62,511 nt of DNA, taken from assembly GCA_910584575.1 (NCBI GenBank), contig CAJUBG010000015.1, forward strand, positions 1 through 62,511, written 5' to 3'. Each line of letters begins with the position of its first letter. Within the stretch, counting starts at the first letter, position 1. This document shows, one piece after another, positions 52,026 to 61,515 of the stretch. Below the pieces are notes generated by a model that was not told the origin of the DNA, searched no databases, and saw only the letters and a program-made list of their open reading frames with translations. The position numbers were made by a program, and so were the translations under genes. The DNA comes from an uncultured Dorea sp. (GTDB lineage: Bacteria; Bacillota; Clostridia; Lachnospirales; Lachnospiraceae).

Positions 52026-52067
52026 AATACCCGTTCATCCTTAGCAACACAAGGATGAACGGGTATT
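52026..52067. terminator. Perfect 17-bp hairpin after ptsI
   Basis: AATACCCGTTCATCCTT and its exact complement flank an eight-base loop. The stem is unusually long and perfect but is followed by TGCTAATT rather than a T-tract, so termination is likely yet not textbook. Confidence 0.6.
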
Positions 52068-52288
52068 TGCTAATTCGTCCCATTTTTCAACATTGTCATG
52101 CCGGTATTCCCCATTCTAACTTTACAATACGAAAGTTTCCATATGGTTTTTCTTCCGAGAGTATGGTGAGAAGGCTTAAAAATTGTATCAAAGGTAGAAC
52201 CCCTAAGGTACTCTCTGCCATTTTTGAAAGAGCCTTGATATGGCAGGAAAAGCAAGTTAAAATATAACTATTATGGGAAATTAAGGTG
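52068..52288. other. Gene-free segment abutting the truncated GH127 gene
   Basis: No convincing gene. Short frames exist on both strands (the largest about 79 codons on the minus strand) but lack ribosome-binding sites and recognisable family patterns. Homology to GH127 begins abruptly near 52289, so this segment replaced or displaced the gene's 5' part; an insertion-sequence relic is possible but no transposase motif was recognised. Confidence 0.4.
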
Positions 52289-53225
52289 ACATCTATCGGG
52301 CTTGCCATGTTCGGTATACGGATGGCGAATATCACGAGGGATGCTTCTTATGTCGATACAGTGGAGAGGGCGCTGTATAATACGGTGCTTGCGGGGATCG
52401 CGCTGGACGGCAAGAGCTTCTTCTATGTGAACCCTCTGGAGGTGTGGCCGGATAACTGTATGGAGCGCACTTCAAAGGAGCATGTGAAGCCCGTCCGGCA
52501 GAAATGGTTTGGGGTGGCGTGTTGTCCTCCGAATATTGCAAGGACGCTGGCATCTATGGGGCAGTATATCTATTCGGCAGGGGGGAGAGAGCTGTATGTG
52601 AATCTGTTTATCTCCAATCAGGCGGAGATAGACCTGGGAGGGGGGGACGGCGGCAGTTTCCATAGAGACGAGATTTCCATTTGAAAATGAGATTCATATA
52701 GCAGTAGACAGAGTACCCCAGGAGGGGATGAAGCTGGCGGTCAGGATACCGGACTATGCACGGGGGTACAAGCTTGTATCGGTGGGCAATGAGGCAGAAT
52801 ACAGGGAAGAAAAGGGATATGCGGTACTCATGCTCCGTGAAGCTGCGAAGCTTACCGTCTCATTTGACGCGCCTGCCAGATTCATCCGTGCCAATCCCAA
52901 TGTCAGGGCGGACTGCGGAAAGGTGGCCGTTACCAAAGGACCTCTGGTGTACTGCCTGGAGGAGATTGACAACGGGAAGAACCTGTCTGAAATCTATGTA
53001 GATACGAAACAGAAGATAGAGGAGACGGACTCAGAACTGTTTGGAGGCATTACGGAGTTAGCCTTTAAAGGAAAGAGAATCGATGAGGCGGCGTGGGGGA
53101 ATGGAGAGTTGTATGGAGAGTACCCGTTAAGCCTTAAGGATGTCAGTTTGAAGGCGGTTCCGTATGCGTATTGGAACAACAGAGGCATGGGGGAGATGTC
53201 TGTGTGGATGAAAGAATTGATATAG
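52289..53225 (+). pseudogene. GH127 beta-L-arabinofuranosidase, truncated and frameshifted
   Basis: The C-terminal half of a GH127 enzyme: SIGLAMFGIRMANITRDASY, the catalytic FGVACCPPNIART and, after a frame change, GMKLAVRIPDYARGYK to the natural end GEMSVWMKELI. About 340 N-terminal residues are missing, and a run of seven G (52640-52646) shifts the frame. Both alterations argue for a dead gene. It is a diverged paralogue of the intact GH127 gene 1.5 kb downstream and matches it almost residue for residue in the catalytic motifs. A terminator follows. Confidence 0.9.
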
Positions 53226-53239
53226 TAATTCAAGATTTA

Positions 53240-53272
53240 TGGGGCTTTCACATTTTTGCGGGCCCCTTTTTT
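53240..53272 (+). terminator. Terminator after GH127 pseudogene
   Basis: GGGGC pairs with GCCCC around a 16-base loop and is followed by TTTTTTG. Confidence 0.75.
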
Positions 53273-53335
53273 GTGTGCGTCCGATTATGCTGCATTTAAA
53301 TCCAGCGTCTCTTAAAATCTCTGGAAATGAACAAC

Positions 53336-53365
53336 TTGACAAGTGTTAGCATATTAGAATAAGAT
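53336..53365 (+). promoter_or_regulatory. Promoter of the LacI-family gene
   Basis: TTGACA, 18-base spacer, TAAGAT. A half-site resembling the GH127 operator (ATAAACGTAAT) follows within 15 bases, hinting at autoregulation. Confidence 0.6.
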
Positions 53366-53445
53366 AAAATAAACGTAATAAAAGTGGAGGGCAATTCAGA
53401 CATGGGAAGATGTCCGAATTGTTACAAAGCGGGGGATGGAGTAAT

Positions 53446-54480
53446 ATGGCTACAATTAAAGAGATTGCACGGGAGTGCGGGGTGTCGGTTGCGACGGTTT
53501 CAAATATCCTGAATCATAAGCCGGGGGCGGGAGAAGATACGCGTAAAAGGGTGATGGAGAAGGTTAAGGAGATGAATTATCACCCGAATACAATAGCCAG
53601 GAATCTCAAGACGAAGAACTCACGGAGTATCGGGGTTATTGTGGAGGATATGACTATATTCAGTATTCCGGATATTGTAGACGGAATTACGGAGCATTGT
53701 GAGGAGGAAAAGTATCAGATACTTCTGATTAATCTTCGGCTGTTTAAAAAGTATGAGGATACTTATTATCACAGAGATGATTATTATCCGATTGTGCGGG
53801 ATGAGATAGGACAGCTTATTGGAAAACAGGTGGAGGGAATTATCTATGTGGCGGCTCATGAGAGGACGATGAAATGTATTCCGGAGGATCTTCCGGTTCC
53901 TGCGGTAATGGCGTATGGGTATACCAGGAGTGAGAAGGTGCCTTCCGTTGTAGTGGATGATGAGGACGGCGCATACCAGATTGTACAGCATATCATCGAC
54001 CAGGGGCACAGGAGGATTGGCGTGATTACAGGGAAAAGAGACAGCCCGCATATGCAGGATCGCCTGCTTGGATACCAGAAGGCGCTTTTTCAAAATGAGA
54101 TTCTGTATAATCCGGAGTTTGTCTGTACAGGGGACTGGTTCAGGGACAGTGGATATGCCGGGGCGGACTATCTTCTTAAGAAGAATGTGACGGCAATTTT
54201 TTGTATGAATGATCTGATGGCGGGCGGGGTATATGACCGTCTGGAGGAACTGAAGCTTCGTCCCGGACAGGATATCTCGGTTGCCGGATATGATAACCGG
54301 GAGCTGTCAGGATATTACAAGCCCCCTCTCTCGACAATCATGCTCCCGCTTCATGACATAGGCTATGCTGCCAGCGAGCTTATGATAAAGATGCTCAGAG
54401 GGGAAAGGCTGGAATTGGAGGATAATATACAAAAGATAAAATGTTGCCCGCTTATTCGGAAATCTGTGAAAAAAATATAA
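53446..54480 (+). CDS. LacI-family transcriptional regulator
   Basis: 344 residues: an N-terminal helix-turn-helix and hinge (MATIKEIARECGVSVATVSN, then ILNHKPGAGEDTRKRV), followed by a periplasmic-binding-protein-like sugar domain (SIGVIVEDMTIFSIPDIVDGI, HRRIGVITGKRDS, AIFCMNDLMAGGVYDRL, PLSTIMLPLHDIGYAASEL). Probably represses the downstream arabinoside genes and releases them on binding a sugar ligand. ATG at 53446 after GGGGGATGGAG; longer frame from 53410 rejected. A perfect palindrome with central CG lies ahead of the GH127 gene. Confidence 0.93.
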   Translation: MATIKEIARECGVSVATVSNILNHKPGAGEDTRKRVMEKVKEMNYHPNTIARNLKTKNSRSIGVIVEDMTIFSIPDIVDGITEHCEEEKYQILLINLRLFKKYEDTYYHRDDYYPIVRDEIGQLIGKQVEGIIYVAAHERTMKCIPEDLPVPAVMAYGYTRSEKVPSVVVDDEDGAYQIVQHIIDQGHRRIGVITGKRDSPHMQDRLLGYQKALFQNEILYNPEFVCTGDWFRDSGYAGADYLLKKNVTAIFCMNDLMAGGVYDRLEELKLRPGQDISVAGYDNRELSGYYKPPLSTIMLPLHDIGYAASELMIKMLRGERLELEDNIQKIKCCPLIRKSVKKI

Positions 54481-54528
54481 AAAACAGGCGTTTTGAGAGG
54501 TGAAAATCATCAAAATGCCTGTTTTTTT
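54481..54528 (+). terminator. Strong intrinsic terminator after the LacI gene
   Basis: AAAACAGGCGTTTTGA pairs with TCAAAATGCCTGTTTT over 16 positions (one G-T), followed by further T residues. Confidence 0.92.
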
Positions 54529-54553
54529 ATGATATTTGTGCAAAGTGTACAAT

Positions 54554-54567
54554 ATTAAACGTTTAAT
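54554..54567. promoter_or_regulatory. LacI-type operator ahead of GH127
   Basis: ATTAAACGTTTAAT is a perfect 14-bp palindrome with the central CG expected of LacI-family sites, ending seven bases before the -35 box. A degenerate second copy, ATTAAACGATTAA, lies at 54696-54708, just before the start codon. Confidence 0.75.
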
Positions 54568-54573
54568 TTTTAC

Positions 54574-54602
54574 TTGCACTTGTGCAAATAATGTGATATA
54601 AA
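54574..54602 (+). promoter_or_regulatory. Promoter of the arabinoside utilisation operon
   Basis: TTGCAC, 17-base spacer, TATAAA. The -35 is embedded in the inverted repeat TTGCAC-TT-GTGCAA, and TTGTGCAAA also occurs 44 bases upstream, possibly a second regulator's site. Confidence 0.7.
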
Positions 54603-54725
54603 TTAATAAAGATTAAAAATATGAAAAACAAACATAAAAATATTAAAATAAAGCATCTGTTTAAGGATGAGAGTTTATTTTTTTTAATAATTTTTATTAA
54701 ACGATTAAGTAAAAGGGGGTGCGAT

Positions 54726-56681
54726 ATGGAAAAACGGAGACTGGAAACCATACCTTTGCGTCAGATAAAAATTAAGGATAAATTTTGGGATAGATATACA
54801 GGGCTTGTGAAGGAAGTCCTGATTCCCTATCAGTGGGAGATTCTGAACGACCGTTTGGAGGACGCGGAAACGAGTCATTGTATTCAGAACTTTAAAATTG
54901 CCGCGAAAGAGGGAAAAGGCGAGTTTGAAGGCGCCGTGTTTCAGGACACAGACGTGGCAAAATGGCTTGAGGCAGTTGCCTATACGCTTGAGGTATCTCC
55001 GGATGCAGAGTTGGAAAGGCTTGCTGATGAAACGATTAAGCTCATAGGGAGAGCACAGTGTGAAGATGGATATCTGAATACCTATTTTACGATTAAGGCT
55101 CCTGAGCTTCGCTGGAGGAACCTGAGAGAAGGACATGAGCTTTACACGGCGGGACATATGACCGAGGCGGCAGTGGCTTATTACCATGCAACCGGAAAGA
55201 CAGAGTTTTTAGAGATTATGAAGCGTTTTGCAGATTTAATCTGTCAGAAATTCGGAAATGAAGAAGGAAAATGCCATGGGTATCCGGGACATCAGGAGAT
55301 AGAGCTTGCGCTGATTCGTCTTTATGAGGCGACAGGTAACGAAGAATACCTGAAAACCGCGAAATATTTTATTGACAGCCGCGGAGAGGGTGAGAACTAT
55401 TTTTTAAAAGAGATGGAGCAGACGGGATACAGGCAGTTATTCTGGGAGTTTGGGAATTACGATACGAGCTATTCGCAGTCCCATCTTCCGGTAAGAAGGC
55501 AGCGTACGGCAGAAGGCCATGCGGTGCGCGCGGTCTATATGTATTGCGCCATGGCAGATTTGGCTTATCTGTATCAGAATAAGGAATTATTTGAAGCCTG
55601 CAGGACTCTGTGGAAGGATATGACAGAGCGCAGAATGTATATTACAGGAGGAATCGGGTCTTCGGGATTTTTGGAGAGGTTTACAACAGATTATGACCTG
55701 CCCAATGACAGGAATTATTCCGAGACATGCGCCTCCATTGGATTGGCTCTTTTTGGAAGAAGAATGGCGCAGATTACAAAGGATGCTTCTTATATGGACG
55801 TGGTAGAGAGAGCTCTCTATAATACGGTACTTTCCGGAATTGCCATGGACGGAAAAAGCTTTTTCTATGTGAACCCTCTTGAGGTCTGGCCGGACAACTG
55901 CATGGACCATACGTCTATGGAGCATGTTAAGCCGGTTCGACAGAAATGGTTCGGGGTGGCCTGCTGCCCGCCCAATATCGCAAGGACGCTGGCATCTCTT
56001 GGACAATATCTGTATTTTACATCAGAGGATACGCTGTATGTGAATCTCTATGTCAGCGGTCAGGTGGATACGACGCTTGGCGGCGCTAAGGCAAGCCTTA
56101 AGGTGGAGAGTGACCTGACTAATACCGGAAGAATCCGGCTTGTATTTGAGACGGAGAGGGAAGGAATGAAGCTGGCGTTAAGAATTCCGTCCTATGCGGA
56201 AAAATATTCTTTGTCAGTGCCTGGCCAGGAAAAAGATTTGTCAGACTATCCGGTAGAAAAGGGATATTTATATATCAGTGAGCTTCCATGCGGAAAGAAT
56301 GAAATGGACATTGAGTTTTCAGTACCGGCCCACTTCGTACGCGCCAACCCCAGGGTGCGGGCGGACGCGGGAAAGCTTGCGATTGAGAAAGGACCCCTTG
56401 TATATTGTCTGGAGGAGACGGATAACGGAGAGAATCTGTCTGCGGTATTCGCTGACGCGAAAGGGAAGCTTGTGGAAACCTATGAGGAAAATCTGTTAGG
56501 CGGAGTGACAACGGTTACATTTACCGGAAAGCGTCTTAAGGATACGCTCTGGGAGGACGGCGCGCTCTATGGCGACAGAGAGAATCAGTTTGAGGAGGTA
56601 ACATTGTGTGCGGTTCCTTACCATGCCTGGGGAAATCGTAAGACGGGCGAGATGCAGGTGTGGATGAAGGAATTACTGTAA
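54726..56681 (+). CDS. GH127 beta-L-arabinofuranosidase
   Basis: 651 residues, full length for the HypBA1-like family, which releases L-arabinose from beta-1,2-linked arabino-oligosaccharides such as those on hydroxyproline-rich plant proteins. The zinc-bound catalytic set is present: Glu333 and Cys335 (YSETCASIG) and Cys413/Cys414 (GVACCPPN), spaced like Glu338, Cys340, Cys417 and Cys418 of HypBA1. No signal peptide, so it acts on imported sugars. ATG six bases after AAGGGGGTG; the frame remains open 105 bases upstream. First gene of the operon under the LacI-type operator. Confidence 0.95.
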   Translation: MEKRRLETIPLRQIKIKDKFWDRYTGLVKEVLIPYQWEILNDRLEDAETSHCIQNFKIAAKEGKGEFEGAVFQDTDVAKWLEAVAYTLEVSPDAELERLADETIKLIGRAQCEDGYLNTYFTIKAPELRWRNLREGHELYTAGHMTEAAVAYYHATGKTEFLEIMKRFADLICQKFGNEEGKCHGYPGHQEIELALIRLYEATGNEEYLKTAKYFIDSRGEGENYFLKEMEQTGYRQLFWEFGNYDTSYSQSHLPVRRQRTAEGHAVRAVYMYCAMADLAYLYQNKELFEACRTLWKDMTERRMYITGGIGSSGFLERFTTDYDLPNDRNYSETCASIGLALFGRRMAQITKDASYMDVVERALYNTVLSGIAMDGKSFFYVNPLEVWPDNCMDHTSMEHVKPVRQKWFGVACCPPNIARTLASLGQYLYFTSEDTLYVNLYVSGQVDTTLGGAKASLKVESDLTNTGRIRLVFETEREGMKLALRIPSYAEKYSLSVPGQEKDLSDYPVEKGYLYISELPCGKNEMDIEFSVPAHFVRANPRVRADAGKLAIEKGPLVYCLEETDNGENLSAVFADAKGKLVETYEENLLGGVTTVTFTGKRLKDTLWEDGALYGDRENQFEEVTLCAVPYHAWGNRKTGEMQVWMKELL

Positions 56682-56746
56682 CTGTTCAACAGGTCTTTCA
56701 GGGGTGTGTTCCCTAGAAGATAAAATAAAAAAAAGGAGGATTCAAC

Positions 56747-58114
56747 ATGAAAAAGAAACTTGTGGCAACGCTGTTATGTATTGCAATGACAGCATCTATG
56801 CTGCTTGGCTGCAGCGCCGGAAGCGAGGGAGGCGACGCCGAGAAGTCAGAGGGTTCTGGCTCTGCCGGAAAGAAGGAGATGGAGGTAGAAGGAGATGCTA
56901 CCGAGATAGAGGTATGGACCTTCATTGAGCTTCATCAGCAGTTCTATACAGATATGGCGGAGAAATGGAATGAAGAGCATCCTGACAAGAAGGTAAAGCT
57001 GGTGCTGAGCAACATGCAGTATGATGATATGCACAACAAGCTGTCACTGGCTCTGGAGTCAGGAGAAGGCGCGCCGGATGTTGTCGATATTGAGCTTGGA
57101 AAGTTTCCGGCGTTCATGACAGGAAAGATTGGCCTTAAGGATTTGACACCAGAGATTGAGCCGTATCTTGACAACATTATCGAGTCCCGTCTTGAGATTT
57201 ACGGAAAAGACGGCGCATACTACGGATTCCCGACACATGTTGGCGCTATGGTTGCATTCTATAATACAGAAGCGTTGGAGGAAGCAGAGGTAGACTACAC
57301 TACCATCAAGACATGGGATGACTTCAAGGAAGCAGGAGTAAAATACTACGAGAAGACAGGAAAGAGCTTTGCATGTGTAGAGACAACAGCTCAGTGGATG
57401 ATTAACCTGATGCTGAGACAGAAGGACGGAGATTATCTTGATGCTGACGGCAACATTGATATCACCAATGACAAGATGGTAGAAGTTCTTGAGTACATTA
57501 AGGGAATGCAGGATACAGGCGCGTTCGCGACAGTACCAGGAGGACAACCGGATAACGAGGAAGCATATCCGTCCTACAATAACGGGGATTACGCAGTACA
57601 GATTATGCCTTTCTGGCAGACCTCCAGATTCACAAGCTACATGACAGACCTTTCCGGCAAGATTGCAATCGCACCGACACCGGTATGGAATGAAGGCGAC
57701 GAAGTGAAATCCATCGGTGGCGGCGGTACAGGTACTGCAGTTGTAGAAAGCAGTGAGAACGCAGACCTTGCGGCGGAAGTATTCGCGTACATCAAGCTGT
57801 CTGAGGAGGCAAATGAGGAGGTATGGAATGTATTAGGCTTTGACCCGGTAAATACGGCGGTATGGACCGATACAGAGCTGACACAGAATCCGGATAACCA
57901 GTTTGTAAAATTCTTTAATACATATCCGTTTGACACGCTGCTTGAGATTCAGGATGGAATCATGGCGCTTGAGTCACTGACAAGTGAGAAGTTCCCGTCC
58001 ATCAACAATGAATTCTGTAACGTGACACTGAATAACATTTATGAGAACGGTATGGATGTAAAGGAAGCGCTGGAGGAGTCACAGGAGACTCTGAAAAATG
58101 AGTTTGGCGAGTAA
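56747..58114 (+). CDS. Sugar ABC transporter substrate-binding lipoprotein
   Basis: 455 residues. Lipoprotein signal with lipobox MLLGC (Cys22), a Ser/Gly/Glu-rich tether, then a type 1 extracellular solute-binding domain (EIEVWTFIELHQQFYTDMAE; APDVVDIELGKFPAFM; YAVQIMPFWQTS). Captures oligosaccharides outside the cell and delivers them to the two permeases that follow. Neighbouring GH127/GH51 enzymes indicate arabino-oligosaccharides. AAAAGGAGG site. No ATPase gene is present; a shared MsmK-type ATPase is expected elsewhere. Confidence 0.94.
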   Translation: MKKKLVATLLCIAMTASMLLGCSAGSEGGDAEKSEGSGSAGKKEMEVEGDATEIEVWTFIELHQQFYTDMAEKWNEEHPDKKVKLVLSNMQYDDMHNKLSLALESGEGAPDVVDIELGKFPAFMTGKIGLKDLTPEIEPYLDNIIESRLEIYGKDGAYYGFPTHVGAMVAFYNTEALEEAEVDYTTIKTWDDFKEAGVKYYEKTGKSFACVETTAQWMINLMLRQKDGDYLDADGNIDITNDKMVEVLEYIKGMQDTGAFATVPGGQPDNEEAYPSYNNGDYAVQIMPFWQTSRFTSYMTDLSGKIAIAPTPVWNEGDEVKSIGGGGTGTAVVESSENADLAAEVFAYIKLSEEANEEVWNVLGFDPVNTAVWTDTELTQNPDNQFVKFFNTYPFDTLLEIQDGIMALESLTSEKFPSINNEFCNVTLNNIYENGMDVKEALEESQETLKNEFGE

Positions 58115-58135
58115 GTAAGAACCAGAAAAACCGTA

Positions 58136-58167
58136 AAGGGCTGTGCGTTAATTGGGCCGCAGCCCTT
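58136..58167 (+). terminator. Hairpin between binding protein and permease genes
   Basis: AAGGGCTG pairs with CAGCCCTT. A weak T-tail (ATTCATT) follows. Such hairpins commonly stabilise the abundant binding-protein message and reduce readthrough into the permease genes. Confidence 0.65.
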
Positions 58168-58195
58168 ATTCATTACAAGAAAAGAGATGTGAGAT

Positions 58196-59080
58196 ATGAA
58201 GAAATTATTCTATTCACAAAAATTAGCCCCGTATGTATTTATACTCCCGTTTGCGCTTACAGTAGTTCTTTTCTGGATGTTTCCGATAGGAAATGGTATC
58301 CTTTTAAGCTTTCAGGATGTATTAAAAGATGAGTGGGTTGGATTTGGAAATTATCAAAGACTTTTATCTGATAAGATATTTTTAAAGGCTGTATATAACA
58401 GCGCAAAATATATGGTGGGGACGCTGCTTCTTCTGATTCCGTTCCCCATGCTTTTCGCGACATTATTAAATAGTAAGCTGATGAAAAAGCCTGGCTTCTT
58501 TAAATCTATCTATTTTATTCCGGCGCTTACATCTGTCGTTGTTGCCGGTACGATTTTCCGTCTTATGTTCGGAGAGATGGGGACATCACTGGCAAACCAG
58601 ATCATCGGAATGTTCGGGCTTGAGCCTATTAAATGGCTTAAGGGTGAATGGACCAGCTTTTTTGCCCTTCTCCTTCTGGCGTGCTGGCGGTGGACCGGAG
58701 TGAATATCCTGTATTTCCTGGCAGGTCTTCAGAGTATATCCACAGATATTTATGAGGCGGCGTCTATTGACGGGGCAAGCAAATGGCAGCAGTTTACAAA
58801 GATTTCTTTCCCACTCTTGAAGCCAACGACCGTATATGTGCTGACCATTAGTATCTATGCGGGTCTTTCCATGTTTACAGAGAGCTACATGTTATGGAAG
58901 GGAAATAACTCTCCCCAGAATATCGGGCTTACCATTGTTGGGTATCTGTACCGGCAGGGAATTGAGAAGCGCGCTATGGGTTACGCATGTGCGGTTGGCC
59001 TTGTTCTGCTGATTATCGTCATGATTGTAAATCTGGTACAGCTTAAAGCAACAGGAACGTTTGATAAGGAGGAAAGATAG
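58196..59080 (+). CDS. Sugar ABC permease, MalF-like
   Basis: 294 residues with six membrane helices and the inner-loop EAA motif (DIYEAASIDGASKWQQFTKI), which contacts the ATPase. Pairs with the second permease, whose start lies one base past its stop. N-terminal KLAPYVFILPFALTVVLFW is the usual opening of CUT1 permeases. Ribosome-binding site weak. Confidence 0.94.
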   Translation: MKKLFYSQKLAPYVFILPFALTVVLFWMFPIGNGILLSFQDVLKDEWVGFGNYQRLLSDKIFLKAVYNSAKYMVGTLLLLIPFPMLFATLLNSKLMKKPGFFKSIYFIPALTSVVVAGTIFRLMFGEMGTSLANQIIGMFGLEPIKWLKGEWTSFFALLLLACWRWTGVNILYFLAGLQSISTDIYEAASIDGASKWQQFTKISFPLLKPTTVYVLTISIYAGLSMFTESYMLWKGNNSPQNIGLTIVGYLYRQGIEKRAMGYACAVGLVLLIIVMIVNLVQLKATGTFDKEER

Positions 59081-59081
59081 T

Positions 59082-59927
59082 ATGAAGAGTCAGAAGAATA
59101 AAAATACGCTCAGTACAGTAATGCTGCTTATCCTCTTTACAATACTGGCAATTTTGATTATTATACCAATATATACCATCTTTATCGCAAGCTTTAAGCC
59201 GGGCGGAGACCTGCTGCAATATGGGCTGAACCTGGGAATTGACTGGGATAGAATGAGTCTGGACAATTACGTTTTGCTGTTTACCGGACAGCATGAATAC
59301 TGGAGATGGTTTATGAACAGTATTATACTGACAGTCATCACGGTTGTGGCGACGCTTCTTGTGAGCGCGTTTGTAGGCTATGGATTTGCCGCATATGATT
59401 TTAAGGGGAAGAATGTAATGTTTATCATCGTTCTTCTCATCCTGTCTATTCCGTTGGAGGTTGTTATGCTTCCGCTTTATAAGCAGATGACAACCTGGGG
59501 ACTGATGGACAGCTATGTTGCCATCGTCCTTCCCTTTGTGGCGCATGCTTCTACCATATTTTTCTTCCGTCAATATCTTCTGGGACTTCCCAAATCTCTC
59601 CTGGAGGCCGGACGTATTGATGGCGCTACAGAGTACGGGATCTTTTTCCGGCTGATTGTACCGATTATGAAGCCGGCGTTTGCCGCGATGGCAATCTTGA
59701 ATGGTATGAACGCATGGAATAATTATCTGTGGCCTTTACTTGTTATCCGGTCTTCAGATAAGTACACGCTGACACTTGGACTTAATACACTGATTAATCC
59801 GTATGGGGATAATTACAGTCTTCTTGTTGTAGGCGCGTTCTTCTCCATTATACCGATTTTCATCCTGTTTGTATGCTTCCAGCAGTATTTTATCGAAGGT
59901 ATGACGGCAGGCGCAGTAAAAGAATAG
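59082..59927 (+). CDS. Sugar ABC permease, MalG-like
   Basis: 281 residues, six membrane helices, EAA motif LLEAGRIDGATEYGIFFRLI and the C-terminal helix ending QQYFIEGMTAGAVKE typical of CUT1 MalG-type subunits. The ATG at 59082 follows AAGGAGG; a longer frame overlaps the previous gene. Completes the importer with the binding lipoprotein and the first permease; GH51 starts 11 bases later. Confidence 0.94.
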   Translation: MKSQKNKNTLSTVMLLILFTILAILIIIPIYTIFIASFKPGGDLLQYGLNLGIDWDRMSLDNYVLLFTGQHEYWRWFMNSIILTVITVVATLLVSAFVGYGFAAYDFKGKNVMFIIVLLILSIPLEVVMLPLYKQMTTWGLMDSYVAIVLPFVAHASTIFFFRQYLLGLPKSLLEAGRIDGATEYGIFFRLIVPIMKPAFAAMAILNGMNAWNNYLWPLLVIRSSDKYTLTLGLNTLINPYGDNYSLLVVGAFFSIIPIFILFVCFQQYFIEGMTAGAVKE

Positions 59928-59938
59928 TGAGGTAATAT

Positions 59939-61456
59939 ATGAGAAAAACAGCAAAGATGATTATTGACAAAGACTTTAAAGTGTCCGAGATTGACGACAG
60001 GATTTATGGTTCTTTTATCGAGCATTTGGGCCGTGCTGTCTATGACGGGCTATATCAGCCTGGAAACCCTCTGTCTGACGAGGAGGGGTTCCGGACAGAT
60101 GTGATCGACCTCGTAAAAGAGCTTCAGGTGCCGATTATCCGGTATCCGGGCGGAAATTTTGTATCCAACTTTTTCTGGGAAGACAGTGTCGGGCCGATGG
60201 AAAAGAGACCGGGGCGGTTGGAGCTTGCCTGGAGAAGCCTTGAGACGAACCAGATCGGATTAAATGAATTTGCCAGATGGACGGATAAGGTAAATTCTGA
60301 GATGATGATGGCTGTAAATCTTGGCACAAGGGGAATCGCGGACGCCTGTAATCTGTTAGAGTATTGCAATCATCCGAAGGGAACAAAGTACAGTGATCTG
60401 CGTATCAGCCATGGCGTGAAAGAGCCCCATAACGTAAAGGTGTGGTGCCTGGGCAATGAGATGGATGGTCCGTGGCAGTTAGGGCACAAGACCATGGAGG
60501 AATATGGCCGTCTTGCGGAAGAGACCGCCAAGGCCATGAAGCTGATTGACCCGTCTATTGAGCTTGTATCCTGCGGAAGCTCGGCGCTGGATATGCCAAC
60601 CTTCCCCAGATGGGAGTCAAAGACCCTTGAGTGTACCTATGACCATGTGGATTATGTATCTATGCACCAGTATTATGGGAACCGCGATGGGGACAGCGCT
60701 GATTTCCTTGCATGCTCGGACGATATGGATGAATTCATCCGTACAGTGATTGCCACCTGTGACTATGTGAAGGCAAAGAAAAGAGGACGCAAGAATATTA
60801 ATATCAGCTTTGATGAGTGGAATGTGTGGTTCCATTCCAATGCGGCGGATGATGATATTACGGAAAATCATCCGTGGCAGGTGGCTCCGCCTATGCTGGA
60901 GGACATCTATACCTTTGAGGATTCTCTCCTTGTAGGGCTGATGTTGATTACACTTCTTAAGCATGCGGACAGGGTAAAGATTGCCTGCCTTGCACAGCTT
61001 GTCAATGTCATCGCGCCGATTATGACGGAGGCAGGCGGCGGGGCTGCGTGGAAACAGACCATCTTCTATCCGTTCATGCACGCGTCAAAATACGGGAGAG
61101 GCGTTGTGCTTATGCCGATGCTCAGCACGGACACCCATAACACGTCGAAGCACGACCATGTGACCGACATAGACAGTGTTGCCGTGTATAATGAAGAAAA
61201 AGAAGAACTTACCATCTTTGCAGTGAACCGTACTCTTGATTCGGATATTGAGCTTACGACCGACATGCGGGGAATGGAAGGCTACAAGGTCGTAGAGCAT
61301 ATTGTACTGGAGAATTCAGACCTTAAGACCGTGAACTGTGCAGGCGGTCAGCGTGTTCTGCCTAAGGCCGTGGACCGTTCTAAGATGGATGGAGGAATTA
61401 TGAACAGCATCCTCCAAAAGGCATCCTGGAATGTAATTCGGTTAAGCCGTAAATAG
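59939..61456 (+). CDS. GH51 alpha-L-arabinofuranosidase
   Basis: 505 residues, cytoplasmic, removes alpha-linked arabinofuranose from imported oligosaccharides. The catalytic acid Glu174 (CLGNEMDGPWQ) and nucleophile Glu293 (SFDEWNVW) fall almost exactly where the Geobacillus enzyme has Glu175 and Glu294; IYGSFIEHLGRAVYDGLY near the N terminus is also conserved. Follows the permease by 11 bases in the same operon. Complements the beta-specific GH127 enzyme, so both anomeric linkages can be handled. Confidence 0.96.
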   Translation: MRKTAKMIIDKDFKVSEIDDRIYGSFIEHLGRAVYDGLYQPGNPLSDEEGFRTDVIDLVKELQVPIIRYPGGNFVSNFFWEDSVGPMEKRPGRLELAWRSLETNQIGLNEFARWTDKVNSEMMMAVNLGTRGIADACNLLEYCNHPKGTKYSDLRISHGVKEPHNVKVWCLGNEMDGPWQLGHKTMEEYGRLAEETAKAMKLIDPSIELVSCGSSALDMPTFPRWESKTLECTYDHVDYVSMHQYYGNRDGDSADFLACSDDMDEFIRTVIATCDYVKAKKRGRKNINISFDEWNVWFHSNAADDDITENHPWQVAPPMLEDIYTFEDSLLVGLMLITLLKHADRVKIACLAQLVNVIAPIMTEAGGGAAWKQTIFYPFMHASKYGRGVVLMPMLSTDTHNTSKHDHVTDIDSVAVYNEEKEELTIFAVNRTLDSDIELTTDMRGMEGYKVVEHIVLENSDLKTVNCAGGQRVLPKAVDRSKMDGGIMNSILQKASWNVIRLSRK

Positions 61457-61515
61457 CCCGTGAATCTAGCTAATAAGCTGTGAACTGTACGTGAAGTGTC
61501 GATGGAGGAAATACT

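Noticed and set aside
52026..52067. Perfect 17-bp hairpin considered as insertion-sequence terminal inverted repeats
   Set aside because: The arms are only eight bases apart and follow the ptsI stop closely, which fits a transcript hairpin better; no element lies between them.
52055..52267. 70-codon plus-strand and 79-codon minus-strand frames after ptsI
   Set aside because: No ribosome-binding site and no family pattern. A transposase origin was considered, but no catalytic or signature motif could be found.
52640..52646. Seven-G run considered as a programmed frameshift site
   Set aside because: The gene also lacks its 5' half and start region, so neither frame makes a working enzyme; decay is the simpler explanation.
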